Shown: in pieces, positions 1 through 7,928 of the stretch
Layout of the letters: every line of letters begins with the position of its first letter
Numbering within the stretch: the stretch's first letter is position 1
DNA from: JARKQH01 sp964631605
Lineage (GTDB): Bacteria; Verrucomicrobiota; Verrucomicrobiia; Limisphaerales; UBA8199
Assembly: GCA_964631605.1 (NCBI GenBank)
Contig: CAZVYG010000071.1
Span: 1-28,191 of the forward strand
Direction: 5' to 3'
Length of the DNA stretch: 28,191 nt
Notes under the pieces: model-generated
Seen by the model: the letters and a program-made list of their open reading frames with translations, nothing else
What the model was told of the DNA's origin: nothing
Databases searched by the model: none
Translations under genes and position numbers: made by a program

Positions 1-53
1 AAGCAAAATCTCACCTTAAAGTGATCTTTCGTGCGGCTCGCTAATGTTTCGGG
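1..53 (+). repeat. Left arm of 53-bp terminal inverted repeat
   Basis: Bases 1-53 are the exact reverse complement of 28139-28191. Identity stops at base 54, where the left side reads g and the right side, reverse-complemented, reads t. The arm starts AAGCAAAATCTCACC and ends CTAATGTTTCGGG. Inside it lies a near-palindrome, TCACCTTAAAGTGA (11-24), with one mismatched pair. The ATG at 44 belongs to the repeat. The genes between the arms are ordinary chromosomal genes, so the arms are most simply ends of a dispersed multi-copy element lying just outside the window, or an assembly-graph effect. This explanation is inferred; the identity is seen directly. Confidence 0.9.
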
Positions 54-112
54 GAAATGACAGGTTATTTTGGCGCTTCTCCCCGGCCGGGCGATGTGCC
101 AGAGTTTGCGGC

Positions 113-2287
113 GTGCTGCGGTTTGCGCTGACGACATTTATCGGAGCGTTCCTTTTGTTCCAAGTTCAGCCGTTGATCGGCAAATACATTCTGCCCTGGT
201 ATGGTGGAGGGCCGGGGGTCTGGAGCACGTGTCTTTTGTTTTTCCAGGCGCTGCTGGTTGCCGGCTATGCCTATGCTCACGGTCTGACTCGCTGGCTTCA
301 CCCGCGCGCTCAGGCGCTTACCCATGTCGTTTTGCTGGCGGCCGCCCTCGCCCTTCTGCCGATCATCCCGGCTGATTCCTGGCGGCCACGCGGGGACGAA
401 AGTCCGGTGGAGCACATCTTGCTGCTGCTGACCGCGACGGTGGGCCTGCCTTACCTGCTGCTCGCCACCACCGGCCCGCTGCTGCAGGCGTGGTACAGCC
501 GCACGCACGGCGGGGTGGCGCCCTATCGGCTTTACGCGCTCTCGAACACCGCCTCGCTGCTGGCCTTGATCAGCTACCCGATTCTGTTCGAGGCCCAGCT
601 CTCCCGCAAAAGCCAGGCCACCTTTTGGGGCTGGGGGCTTGTCTTATACGCCATCGGCGCGGCGTGTTGCGCCTGGAGATATGCGCGCGCCCGGGCGCCC
701 GCGGCAATCCCGAATCCCTTCAACGCTCCCGCCGGCGCCGGCGCCGCGCCGCCTGGGGGCGACCCCGACACCGAGTCCCAGCCTCAGGAAACGGGCGGGG
801 TTTCTCGCTTCGCCGTGACGATGCTTTGGCTGCTGCTGCCCCTGTGCGGGTCGGCGCTCCTGCTGGCCGTCACCAACAAACTTTGCCTCGACGTCGCCGT
901 CATTCCCTTCCTGTGGATTGCGCCGCTTTCGCTGTATCTGCTGAGCTTTGTCATTTGTTTTGACAATCCGCGCTGGTATCGGCGCGGTCCGTTTGCCCTG
1001 CTGCTGGCCGCCAGCCTGGCCGGCATCGTTTGGGCCATGCTCGAGGGCTCCGAATGGTCCGTTTGGCGTCAGGTGGCGGTCTATTGCGGCGGCCTGTTCG
1101 TCTGCTGCATGGTGTGCCACGGTGAACTTTACCGGCTCCGGCCGGAGCCCGCGCGCCTCACCAGTTACTATCTGACCCTCGCGGTTGGCGGCGCGCTGGG
1201 TGGATTGTTTGTCGCCGTGATGGCCCCCTGGCTGTTCAAAGACTTCTTCGAGCTGCACTGGGCGTTGCTGGCTTGCGCGCTGCTGGCCGCGGCCCTCTGG
1301 AGCGCACCCAAAGCCGGTGCAGCCGAGCTCGGCAATCCCGGCACAACCGCCGGAAGCTGGCGTCACCGGCCGATTGTCCAACTCTTGAAGCGGCTGCTCT
1401 TTTCGCGCGTCCTGCGGGCTTTGTTGCTCGGGGCGGGCACGATTGCCCTGGGCGTTGCGTTGTGGCGCGAGTCCGCCGAGTCGCGCGAGACCGCCCTTTA
1501 TCACTCGCGTAATTTTTACGGCGTGCTGGCGGTGGAGGAATACGAGCCCGAAGATTCGGACAGCCGCTACGTCCTATTACAACACGGACGGATCACGCAT
1601 GGGCTGCAGTTCCTCGATCCCGAGAAGGCGCGCTGGCCGGTTTCGTATTACGGCGCCCGCAGCGGTATTGGGGCGGCGATGAACGCGCTGCCCCCCGGCG
1701 CCCGCCGCCTTGGCGTCGTTGGTTTGGGCACCGGCACGCTCACGGCCTACGCGGGCCGCGACGATTACGTCCGGATCTACGAAATCAATCCGGAAGTCGT
1801 CCGTGTCGCCACCACCTACTTCACCTATCTTACCAACTGTCCGGCCACCATTGAAGTGGCGCTGGGCGATGCCCGCCTCTCGCTCGAACGCGAGCCGCCG
1901 CAGCAGTTCGATTTGCTGGCCCTGGACGCTTTCAGCAGCGACGCCATTCCCGTGCACCTGCTCACCCGCGAGGCATTTGAAATCTATGTGCGCCACCTCA
2001 AGACCAATGGCGTCATCGCCGTCCACATTTCCAACCATTTCCTGGATCTCGAACCGGTGGTCACAGGTCTGGCGCGGCATTTCGGCTTGGATTGGGCCAC
2101 CATTGATTGCGAGGAGGACGAGGAGGAGTGGTGGGACTATGCCTCCACTTGGATGCTGCTGTCCCGCAACCGGGCTTTCCTGGAATCCCCCGGGATTCAA
2201 TCCGCGGCCAGCCCGCCAGGCACCAACAGCCTCCACCTCCCGCTTTGGACCGATGACTACGCCAGCGTCTTCCGAATCCTGAAGTGA
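113..2287 (+). CDS. Membrane-bound spermidine-synthase-like protein (fused membrane/SAM-fold)
   Basis: About 724 aa. The N-terminal ~450 residues are strongly hydrophobic with many predicted membrane spans, beginning with the family-typical start LRFALTTF...GAFLLFQVQPLIGKYILPW. A proline- and glycine-rich linker lies near 717-790. The C-terminal ~240 residues form a Rossmann fold of the spermidine synthase type: GLGTGT near residue 537 for the nucleotide part of the cofactor, then EINPEV, GDAR and LDAFSSDAIPVHLLT. This architecture is known in databases as fused MFS/spermidine synthase; the reaction is not established and need not be polyamine synthesis. I chose GTG at 113 because homology begins there. 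The ATG at 44 lies in the terminal repeat and would add an arginine-rich leader without recognisable homology. It converges on the hsp20 pair and ends 94 bp from it. Confidence 0.85.
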   Translation: MLRFALTTFIGAFLLFQVQPLIGKYILPWYGGGPGVWSTCLLFFQALLVAGYAYAHGLTRWLHPRAQALTHVVLLAAALALLPIIPADSWRPRGDESPVEHILLLLTATVGLPYLLLATTGPLLQAWYSRTHGGVAPYRLYALSNTASLLALISYPILFEAQLSRKSQATFWGWGLVLYAIGAACCAWRYARARAPAAIPNPFNAPAGAGAAPPGGDPDTESQPQETGGVSRFAVTMLWLLLPLCGSALLLAVTNKLCLDVAVIPFLWIAPLSLYLLSFVICFDNPRWYRRGPFALLLAASLAGIVWAMLEGSEWSVWRQVAVYCGGLFVCCMVCHGELYRLRPEPARLTSYYLTLAVGGALGGLFVAVMAPWLFKDFFELHWALLACALLAAALWSAPKAGAAELGNPGTTAGSWRHRPIVQLLKRLLFSRVLRALLLGAGTIALGVALWRESAESRETALYHSRNFYGVLAVEEYEPEDSDSRYVLLQHGRITHGLQFLDPEKARWPVSYYGARSGIGAAMNALPPGARRLGVVGLGTGTLTAYAGRDDYVRIYEINPEVVRVATTYFTYLTNCPATIEVALGDARLSLEREPPQQFDLLALDAFSSDAIPVHLLTREAFEIYVRHLKTNGVIAVHISNHFLDLEPVVTGLARHFGLDWATIDCEEDEEEWWDYASTWMLLSRNRAFLESPGIQSAASPPGTNSLHLPLWTDDYASVFRILK

Positions 2288-2300
2288 AATCAACCGAAAA

Positions 2301-2328
2301 AATCCCGCGGGCTCTTACCCGCGGGATT
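2301..2328 (-). terminator. Intrinsic terminator of the hsp20 pair
   Basis: An 11-bp perfect stem (AATCCCGCGGG with CCCGCGGGATT) encloses a 6-nt loop. On the minus strand it is followed by a run of T (the plus strand reads AAAAAA just left of the stem), so it terminates transcripts arriving from the hsp20 genes. A second GC hairpin, GGCCCC(N)GGGGCC, lies at 2336-2354. On the plus strand there is no T tract, so its use by the spermidine-synthase-like gene is uncertain. Confidence 0.75.
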
Positions 2329-2381
2329 CCGCACCGGCCCCCAAACCGGGGGGCCATCAAACCCTCTCGCACGAAGCCGTC

Positions 2382-2750
2382 TTAATCCACCTTGATCCGG
2401 CGGGGTTTCACCCGCTCGGATTTCGGCAGCGTCAGTGTCAGGACCCCCTGATCCATGCGGGCGGCGACCTTCCCGGTGTCAATCGCGGGGTCCAGCTCGA
2501 ATACCCTCCGGAAATCCGCCGTTCGCGATTCGCGAAAAAGCAGGTCACCCGCGACCGTGGCCGGCTGCCGGTGTCCGGTGATGGTGATCTCGTTGTTTTC
2601 GAGGGTGATTTCGAGGCCCTGCTTATTGACGCCGGGCATCTCCGCCTGGAGCAGGTACCCTTCGTTGGTTTCGTAAATGTTCACGTCCGGGGTGATATAT
2701 TCCCGCGTCGCACTGGCTGAACTGGATGCTTTTTGTGTCGTAGGTTTCAT
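2382..2750 (-). CDS. Small heat-shock protein Hsp20 (downstream copy)
   Basis: 122 aa. It is an alpha-crystallin-domain chaperone that binds unfolding proteins without ATP in the cytoplasm. Family features are the start of the domain at TPDVNIYETNEGYLL, the AEMPGVNKQGLEITLENNEITITG core, and the C-terminal GVLTLTLPKSE strand followed by a basic tail with the I-x-V type motif (RRIKVD). I chose ATG at 2750 because a GGAAAGGAG ribosome site lies 9 nt upstream; a TTG at 2759 would overlap that site. It is the second cistron of a tandem pair with the longer Hsp20 at 2814-3284, and a 12-bp hairpin lies in the gap. Its N-terminal arm is much shorter than that of its partner. Confidence 0.93.
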   Translation of the reverse strand: MKPTTQKASSSASATREYITPDVNIYETNEGYLLQAEMPGVNKQGLEITLENNEITITGHRQPATVAGDLLFRESRTADFRRVFELDPAIDTGKVAARMDQGVLTLTLPKSERVKPRRIKVD

Positions 2751-2777
2751 CGTCAACAACTCCTTTCCTCGGTGGGC

Positions 2778-2806
2778 TTCCCTGGCGGAACAAGTCCGCC
2801 AGGGAA
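2778..2806 (-). promoter_or_regulatory. Intercistronic hairpin between the two hsp20 genes
   Basis: A perfect 12-bp inverted repeat (TTCCCTGGCGGA / TCCGCCAGGGAA) encloses a 5-nt loop. It sits directly after the stop of the upstream hsp20 and ends 10 nt before the GGAAAGGAG ribosome site of the downstream one. No long T tract follows on the minus strand, so an RNA-processing or stability hairpin, or partial attenuator, is more likely than a full terminator. The function is inferred. Confidence 0.6.
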
Positions 2807-2813
2807 AACCCCA

Positions 2814-3284
2814 TCAGTTCACGCTTACCTCGATTTGCTTCGGCTTGGCTTCCTCAGTCTTTGGCAGTGTCACCGTCAAAATCCCATCCTGGTAATGAGC
2901 CTTAACCTTGTCAGCCGCCACCGGCCCAGGCAGCGTCACCGTGCGCTGGAACCGCCCAAAAAAACGCTCCGACCGGCACACTTCCGCATCCTTGAGGGTG
3001 TCGTCGGGACGCCGTTCACCCGCCAGAGTGACACAGCCGTCATGCAAGGACACTTCTATGTCTTCCTTTTTCATCCCAGCCAGCTCGGCTCGGATCGTGT
3101 ACCCATCCTTGTCCTCGTAAACGTCAAGCGCCGGGGTCCACCCGCTCAGAAGCTGCGAAGTTCGCGCCAGCTCGCCCAGCGGCGCTTCGAATAAACGGTC
3201 AATTTCGTCGCGCAAATCCGTCAAGCGCCCCAGATCGGGCCATTCGGATAACGTCGGCCGATGCCATCGAATCATGCCAGTCAT
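2814..3284 (-). CDS. Small heat-shock protein Hsp20 (upstream copy)
   Basis: 156 aa, an Hsp20/alpha-crystallin chaperone. The N-terminal arm has the aromatic and proline-rich character usual in bacterial Hsp20 (MIRWHRP, then DLRDEIDRLFE). The alpha-crystallin domain starts at TPALDVYEDKDGYTI, continues through AELAGMKKEDIEVSLHDGCVTLAGERR, and ends with GILTVTLPKTEEAKPKQIEV. It contains the F(F)GRFQRTVTLP motif. I chose the ATG at 3284 because AAAGGAA precedes it by about 8 nt; the longer frame to 3323 adds a non-homologous basic leader. It is the first gene of a two-gene heat-shock operon reading leftwards. A likely -10 box lies about 85 bp upstream. Confidence 0.93.
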   Translation of the reverse strand: MTGMIRWHRPTLSEWPDLGRLTDLRDEIDRLFEAPLGELARTSQLLSGWTPALDVYEDKDGYTIRAELAGMKKEDIEVSLHDGCVTLAGERRPDDTLKDAEVCRSERFFGRFQRTVTLPGPVAADKVKAHYQDGILTVTLPKTEEAKPKQIEVSVN

Positions 3285-3367
3285 ATCTCTGTTCCTTTCT
3301 TTTGTCGTCAGTTTGCGGAACACTGACTAGCTTCCTGCGTGCCACGCCCCAATACCATGTGCAAGTC

Positions 3368-3373
3368 ATTATA
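3368..3373 (-). promoter_or_regulatory. Candidate -10 box for the hsp20 operon
   Basis: The minus strand reads TATAAT, an exact consensus -10, in the AT-rich part of the 260-bp gap upstream of the hsp20 pair. There is no good -35: at 17 bp spacing it is ACATAT, and TTGATA lies 22 bp away. A dedicated heat-shock factor could compensate. I saw no CIRCE-type inverted repeat. The rest of 3285-3544 shows no gene. Confidence 0.35.
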
Positions 3374-3544
3374 CTCCAAATGATTTCGAGATATGTATCA
3401 AATAAACAACACCCCGATAATGCGTCATAATGGCACATGCCGACCGCGCAAAGTATCCCGGACTGTGTCAGTATGGCATTGGACGAAAGGCTTCGGCTGA
3501 TACTTCATATCAAGCCGCGGCGAGGAGGGCGTTGGCCACCAAAA

Positions 3545-4294
3545 CTACCCTGCCCGCTCGGCGGCTGCGCGCCTCCGGTATTCATCGAGGATGGCGACGG
3601 TGGCGCTGGCCCCGCAACGGGTGGCTCCCAGATCGCGCATCCGGATTAGGAAGTCCAGATCGCGCACGCCGCCGGCGGCCTTGACCTGGACCTTGGCCGA
3701 CACGCTGGCCCGCATTAAGGCCACGTCGTGCTCAGTGGCGCCCCGGTAATTGTAGCTGCCGTCCGGCTGCTTCACAAAGCCGTAGCCGGTCGAGGTTTTT
3801 ACCCAGTCGGCCCCCGCGCGCTCGCAGATTTGGCACAGGCGGCGTTTGAGGTCGTCGCTATTCAAGCCGGCTCCACCCCCGGCCAGAAAGTCGGTTTCGA
3901 TAATGACCTTGACTTTGGCGCCGCGCGCGTGGGCTTCGTCACAGACAGTCTTCACATCACGCTCGACATAGTCCCACTCGCCGCCCAGGGCCTTGCCGAT
4001 GTTGATGACCATGTCAATCTCGGCTGCGCCGTCGCGGCAGGCGAGTTCGGTTTCGTAGCGCTTGGACTCGGTGCAGGAGTTGCCGTGTGGAAAGCCAATG
4101 ACCGCGCCGACAATCACGCCGCTGCCGCGCAGCAACTCGGCGGCACGTTTGACGGCGTAGGGCTTGATGCAGACCGAGGCCACGCCGTACTTGACGGCAA
4201 TCCGGCACCCCTCCTCGAGCTCCGCATCCGTCAGCGTCGGATGCAGCAGCGAATGATCAATCATTTTTGCAAGTTGCTCGTAAGTATATTTCAT
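3545..4294 (-). CDS. deoC: Deoxyribose-phosphate aldolase
   Basis: 249 aa, the usual bacterial length. It cleaves 2-deoxyribose-5-phosphate to glyceraldehyde-3-phosphate and acetaldehyde through a Schiff base, in the cytoplasm. Active-site pieces are all visible: an aspartate in AAEIDMVINIG (D94), the Schiff-base lysine in WVKTSTGYG (K166), and the second lysine in VQVKAAGGVR (K205). The N-terminus starts at MKYTYEQLAKMIDHSLL, so ATG at 4294 is used; AAGG lies about 7 nt upstream. The open frame running on to 4615 is only the shadow of the neighbouring dehydrogenase. It is the last gene of the leftward run transporter, DUF1080, Gfo/Idh, deoC, with a 20-bp gap to its upstream neighbour. This context suggests use in sugar catabolism rather than only nucleoside salvage (inference). 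Confidence 0.95.
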   Translation of the reverse strand: MKYTYEQLAKMIDHSLLHPTLTDAELEEGCRIAVKYGVASVCIKPYAVKRAAELLRGSGVIVGAVIGFPHGNSCTESKRYETELACRDGAAEIDMVINIGKALGGEWDYVERDVKTVCDEAHARGAKVKVIIETDFLAGGGAGLNSDDLKRRLCQICERAGADWVKTSTGYGFVKQPDGSYNYRGATEHDVALMRASVSAKVQVKAAGGVRDLDFLIRMRDLGATRCGASATVAILDEYRRRAAAERAG

Positions 4295-4314
4295 AAGTCG
4301 CCTTGAACCGGGCT

Positions 4315-5469
4315 TCAAACCTTGGCCCAGCGGTGTTGCCGGTGGCTGCGCAGAATGGCCTCGCAGACCGCCACCTCCTGGTGGCCGTCGCGGGCCGTGG
4401 CGAACAGGGGCGCGGCTTTTCCCGCCCCGGCAATGGCCGAGTAAATGGCCCGGAAGTTCATCTTGAAGGTGTCCGGGAAGCCTTCCACGTGGCCCGGCGG
4501 ATAATCCATGAAGCCCGCCGCTCCGTCCCCGAATGCCGGGGTGGCGCGCACGGCGGTTTCGTTGGCGCCGTCCCGGTTTCCGAAATGGAGTTGCTCCGGC
4601 GCCTCCGAACACCACCAGGCTGATTTCTTTGAGCCGTAGATTTCGAGGCGAATGCAGTTCTTGCGCCCGGCCGCCACCTGCGACACGGCCAGGTTGCCCC
4701 GCGCCCCGTTGGAGAACCGCAGCAGCACGCTCGCAAAGTCGTCCGTCTCAACCTTGTAAGCGGCGTATCGGAGACGCGCATCGGCCCGGGCGAAGGTTTG
4801 CACTTCGCCCAGCGGACGGCGCCGTTGCTTGTGCCACGTGGCGAGGTCGGCGAAGACCGAGGAGATGCGCGCGCCCAGGATGAACGACACGGTGTCCATC
4901 CAGTGGGTGCCGATGTCGGCCACTGCGCGCAACTTGCCCCCTTCCCGGGGCAGCAGGCGCCAGTTGTAATCGGTGTCCTTGAACAGCCAATCCTGGAGGT
5001 AGGAGCCGTTGACGTGGATGATGTCGCCCAGGTCGCCCCGCTGGACCAGGCGGCGCAGTTGCAGCACGGCCGGGTAGAACCGCACATTGTAGTTGACGGC
5101 GAAGATGCGCCCGGCGGCGCGCGCGGCCTCGACCACCCGCCGGGTTTCGCGCGTGTTCATGGCCAGGGGTTTTTCGCACAAGACGTGTTTGCCGGCGCGC
5201 AAGGCCGCCAGCGACATCTCACAGTGGAACCGGTTGGGAGTGGTGATGTGGACGACGTCAACCTCGGGACAAGTCACCAGTTCCCGGTAATCGGCCAGCG
5301 CGCGGGGGATGGCCAGCCGTGCCGCGGCCTTGGCGGCAAGGTCGCCCACGTCGCAGATGGCGGTGACGGCGATGCCCAGCCGGCGCAGGGCTTCCACGTG
5401 GACCGGGCCGATGAAGCCCGTTCCAATGACGCCAGCCCGGAGGGAGGAAAGGGATTGACTGGTTTTCAC
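4315..5469 (-). CDS. Gfo/Idh/MocA-family oxidoreductase
   Basis: 384 aa. It is an NAD(P)-dependent sugar or cyclitol dehydrogenase of the Gfo/Idh/MocA type. The Rossmann nucleotide site is VIGTGFIG (residues 14-21). The conserved CEKPLA at 98-103 supplies the catalytic lysine (K100). DIGTHWMD at 185-192 gives the DxxxH-type active-site pair. The C-terminal half is the substrate-binding beta sheet domain. The start is GTG at 5469, overlapping the TGA of the upstream DUF1080 gene as GTGA, which indicates translational coupling. In this phylum DUF1080 proteins and Gfo/Idh enzymes often sit together, where 3-keto-glycoside chemistry has been shown for some members. The substrate here cannot be told from sequence. 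No signal peptide is seen, so the site is cytoplasmic. Confidence 0.9.
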   Translation of the reverse strand: MKTSQSLSSLRAGVIGTGFIGPVHVEALRRLGIAVTAICDVGDLAAKAAARLAIPRALADYRELVTCPEVDVVHITTPNRFHCEMSLAALRAGKHVLCEKPLAMNTRETRRVVEAARAAGRIFAVNYNVRFYPAVLQLRRLVQRGDLGDIIHVNGSYLQDWLFKDTDYNWRLLPREGGKLRAVADIGTHWMDTVSFILGARISSVFADLATWHKQRRRPLGEVQTFARADARLRYAAYKVETDDFASVLLRFSNGARGNLAVSQVAAGRKNCIRLEIYGSKKSAWWCSEAPEQLHFGNRDGANETAVRATPAFGDGAAGFMDYPPGHVEGFPDTFKMNFRAIYSAIAGAGKAAPLFATARDGHQEVAVCEAILRSHRQHRWAKV

Positions 5470-6080
5470 AGCACTTGCACGCGCAGGTTGCGGAACTCGA
5501 AGGCCTTGTTCTCGGCCTGAATCCCAAGGTAACCGCTGGCGGCATCGAGTTGGTCATATTCCCACGCCGGCTCGCCGTTGACTTGGAGGGACACCTTGCT
5601 CTCCCGGACTTCGATTCGCATGCGAACCCACTGGTTCACAGGCTGGGGCGGGGTCTCGGCGGGGACCTTGGTCTGATAACCTTTGACCAGGCCGCCCAAG
5701 GCGCCCCGCAGCAGGTTCACCTGCCACCCGTCCTTGGGCCAGGGCTTGCCTTCCAGCCCCGCGCGCAGAAACAGGCCGCTGTCGTAGCCGGGCTCAAGTG
5801 CCCGCCATTCGACTTCGAAAATGAAATTCGTGTAGGTCTTTTCAGTCCGCAGCCAGCCCATGCCGCCCACCAGCCGCAGACAATTGTTGGTCACGATAAA
5901 GTTGGCGTCGTGAACGGCAACCCAGCCGGTCAGGTCCTTGCCGTTGAAGAGGGATTCCCACCGTGATTCCTCGGCTCCGCTTCCTACAAGCGGGGAGGTC
6001 AAAACGGCCACTCCCAGGAGCAGCCCTCCCACCCACCCGCTGAGATTTGGCGCCGCAGGCCGAAGCGTTGTATAAAGCAT
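5466..6080 (-). CDS. Secreted DUF1080 (3-keto-disaccharide hydrolase-like) protein
   Basis: 204 aa. The fold is the concanavalin-like DUF1080 jelly roll: it opens with SLFNGKDLTGW, then FEVEWRALEPGYDSGLFLRA and the closing GYLGIQAENKAFEFRNLRV. Characterised members hydrolyse 3-keto-glucosides made by a partner dehydrogenase. The start chosen is ATG at 6080, giving a hydrophobic export signal (GGLLLGVAVLTSPLVGSGA), so the protein is probably periplasmic. The longer frame to 6173 adds an unrelated leader. No clear ribosome site precedes the ATG. The stop overlaps the GTG of the Gfo/Idh gene. The upstream transporter gene ends 150 bp before it; that gap shows no gene or clear terminator. Confidence 0.85.
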   Translation of the reverse strand: MLYTTLRPAAPNLSGWVGGLLLGVAVLTSPLVGSGAEESRWESLFNGKDLTGWVAVHDANFIVTNNCLRLVGGMGWLRTEKTYTNFIFEVEWRALEPGYDSGLFLRAGLEGKPWPKDGWQVNLLRGALGGLVKGYQTKVPAETPPQPVNQWVRMRIEVRESKVSLQVNGEPAWEYDQLDAASGYLGIQAENKAFEFRNLRVQVL

Positions 6081-6230
6081 GGCGAGACAATAGCGGTAAA
6101 AACGAGCAAGCAGGAAGCAAAATCCGAGTTTGGCATCGGGTGCGCGAAGACTGGCCTGAATCCGCCATACCAAAGCGAAGCAGGAACTGGGACTGGCAGG
6201 GGCCGTGGGCTAATGGAGGGTGGCTGGAGC

Positions 6231-7706
6231 CTAACTTTTGGCGGGGGGCGGTTGACGGTGCTCGACGGTGGCAATGTATTTGCGGGTGGCTTCGGGGAGA
6301 TCGTGCCAGATGCGAATGGCGATGAAGCAACCGATCAGGGCGAAGGGCATGAGGAACAGTGGCCACCACAGCCAGTTGTGGCTGGTCAGGTAGCCCAGGC
6401 TGAAGGACTGGATGCCCGTGCCCAGATAAACGAAACCATCCACAATGCCCGAGCAGGTGGCAGTCGCTTTGCGCCCGCCGAAATCGGCGGCGGCGGTGCC
6501 GGACATGAGGGAATGGACGCCGATAACCGCCATCGAGATCATGACGGCCGCAGACCCGACAATGAGAGGGGAGGAGGAAAGAAATGCCGCCATGAGGACG
6601 GTCATGAGGAACATGAAAGCGCAAAGCAAGGCGGCCGGGGGCCCGCGACGGGACTGGAAGAACTTGTCGGAGATAAGCCCGCCGGCAAAGCCGCCGACGA
6701 TGCCGAACATGCAAAGCAGAAGGCCCCAGTGGTTGAGGAAAAACTCGGCGCCGGGCTGCTCGACTTCCTTGGCAAAAATGAAGTACCACTGCATGATGCC
6801 GTTGCGCAGAACGCCGGAGGTCAGCTCGATGGCGGCAATCAATAGCATCAGGCGGCTGCCGAAGACCTTCTTAAGGAGGTCCAGCGTCGAGAGTTCGACA
6901 TGCATCTGGCCGGAGGAGGCGTCGTGGGTGTCGAACGGGGGAAAGTGAGCATCCTCGGGCGTGTCTTTGATGAGCAGACCATCGAGCACCGCCCAGCCGA
7001 CCAGCAGGACGGCCGGGATGAAGAATACGGCCCAGGTGGCGTCCACCGCCTGCCCCTCGAGCGCAAAGACTTTATGCAGCAGCGACTGGAACCAGCCCAA
7101 CTCACCGGTGGGATTGGCCCGGGTCAGGTTGACAATCGCCTGGCCCCAGTCGAAGGCGAAATAGACGCCGAAGGAAATCAGGGTGCCGAAGATGGCGCCG
7201 AACACGCCGCGCTCGCGGACGTGGAACCAATAGGCTTTGACCTTGATGATGGAGACGGCGCCGTAGCTTTGAAAGTACATGTTCAGGGCGTAAACGGCAG
7301 AGAACACCAGCACCATCTTCATTTTGAGCTGACCGGTGGCCACCAGGTAAGTCAGCACGCCCAGCAGGATATTGGCAAAGGAAGAGCCCAGGGCGGCGAT
7401 GATGATGCCGCGCTTGCCCCCGATTTTGTCCACCAGCGGGCCATTAACCAGAAACGACAGCGCGTAGGTAATGGTGCCGGCGGCGAAAATCAGGCCGAAG
7501 TCCTCCTTGGTCATGAGGTTGCCCAACGCGTTCTTGGACACGTTCAGGTTGTAGCGCCCCATGTAGAGGAACGCGTAAGTCATCCCCAGGGGGAACCAGT
7601 TGATGAACCGCCGGACCATGAACCAGCGGCCGTGGTGCAGCGGGTTATTGTAGAAATACAGGGCGATGATAATCGCCAGGCTGAGGCCGACGATTAGGAA
7701 AGGCAT
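6231..7706 (-). CDS. MFS transporter, organophosphate:phosphate antiporter (OPA) type
   Basis: 491 aa with about 12 hydrophobic segments, an inner-membrane transporter. OPA-like features are the first-helix pattern YAFLYMGRYNLNVSKNAL, with the arginine (R51) at the place where GlpT and UhpT bind the phosphate group, and the MFS motif A loop LVDKIGGKRG (91-100). Known OPA members exchange a sugar phosphate or glycerol phosphate for phosphate. The start ATG 7706 follows GGGAGG after a short spacer; the frame continues upstream to 7733 without homology. It heads the leftward run with DUF1080, Gfo/Idh and deoC. Phosphosugar uptake feeding DeoC is an attractive reading, but some OPA relatives carry unphosphorylated acids, so the substrate is open. 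Confidence 0.87.
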   Translation of the reverse strand: MPFLIVGLSLAIIIALYFYNNPLHHGRWFMVRRFINWFPLGMTYAFLYMGRYNLNVSKNALGNLMTKEDFGLIFAAGTITYALSFLVNGPLVDKIGGKRGIIIAALGSSFANILLGVLTYLVATGQLKMKMVLVFSAVYALNMYFQSYGAVSIIKVKAYWFHVRERGVFGAIFGTLISFGVYFAFDWGQAIVNLTRANPTGELGWFQSLLHKVFALEGQAVDATWAVFFIPAVLLVGWAVLDGLLIKDTPEDAHFPPFDTHDASSGQMHVELSTLDLLKKVFGSRLMLLIAAIELTSGVLRNGIMQWYFIFAKEVEQPGAEFFLNHWGLLLCMFGIVGGFAGGLISDKFFQSRRGPPAALLCAFMFLMTVLMAAFLSSSPLIVGSAAVMISMAVIGVHSLMSGTAAADFGGRKATATCSGIVDGFVYLGTGIQSFSLGYLTSHNWLWWPLFLMPFALIGCFIAIRIWHDLPEATRKYIATVEHRQPPPAKS

Positions 7707-7928
7707 GCAGCCTCCCGGAGGCAGTCGCAGCAAAGCCGCTGGGCCACCGCGCGGGTTTTCCCGGTGGCAAACCCCCGGTCACTCGTGGGGGCGGTTGGTT
7801 CGCGCCTGCAGCACATTCGACTCGGGTGCCAGCTAATCAAAGAAGCGCGTGGCGGTCAAAAACATTCCCTCCTCCGCCCACTGCGGGCTCGACAATGGGA
7901 GCTTATCCACCAGACTGGCATCAAATCC

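Noticed and set aside
44..112. ATG at 44 as the start of the spermidine-synthase-like protein
   Set aside because: It lies in the repeat arm and adds 23 residues with no family match; homology begins at the GTG at 113.
4295..4615. N-terminal extension of DeoC
   Set aside because: This frame is antiparallel-shifted inside the Gfo/Idh gene, and its composition is the typical shadow of a high-GC gene; DeoC begins at 4294.
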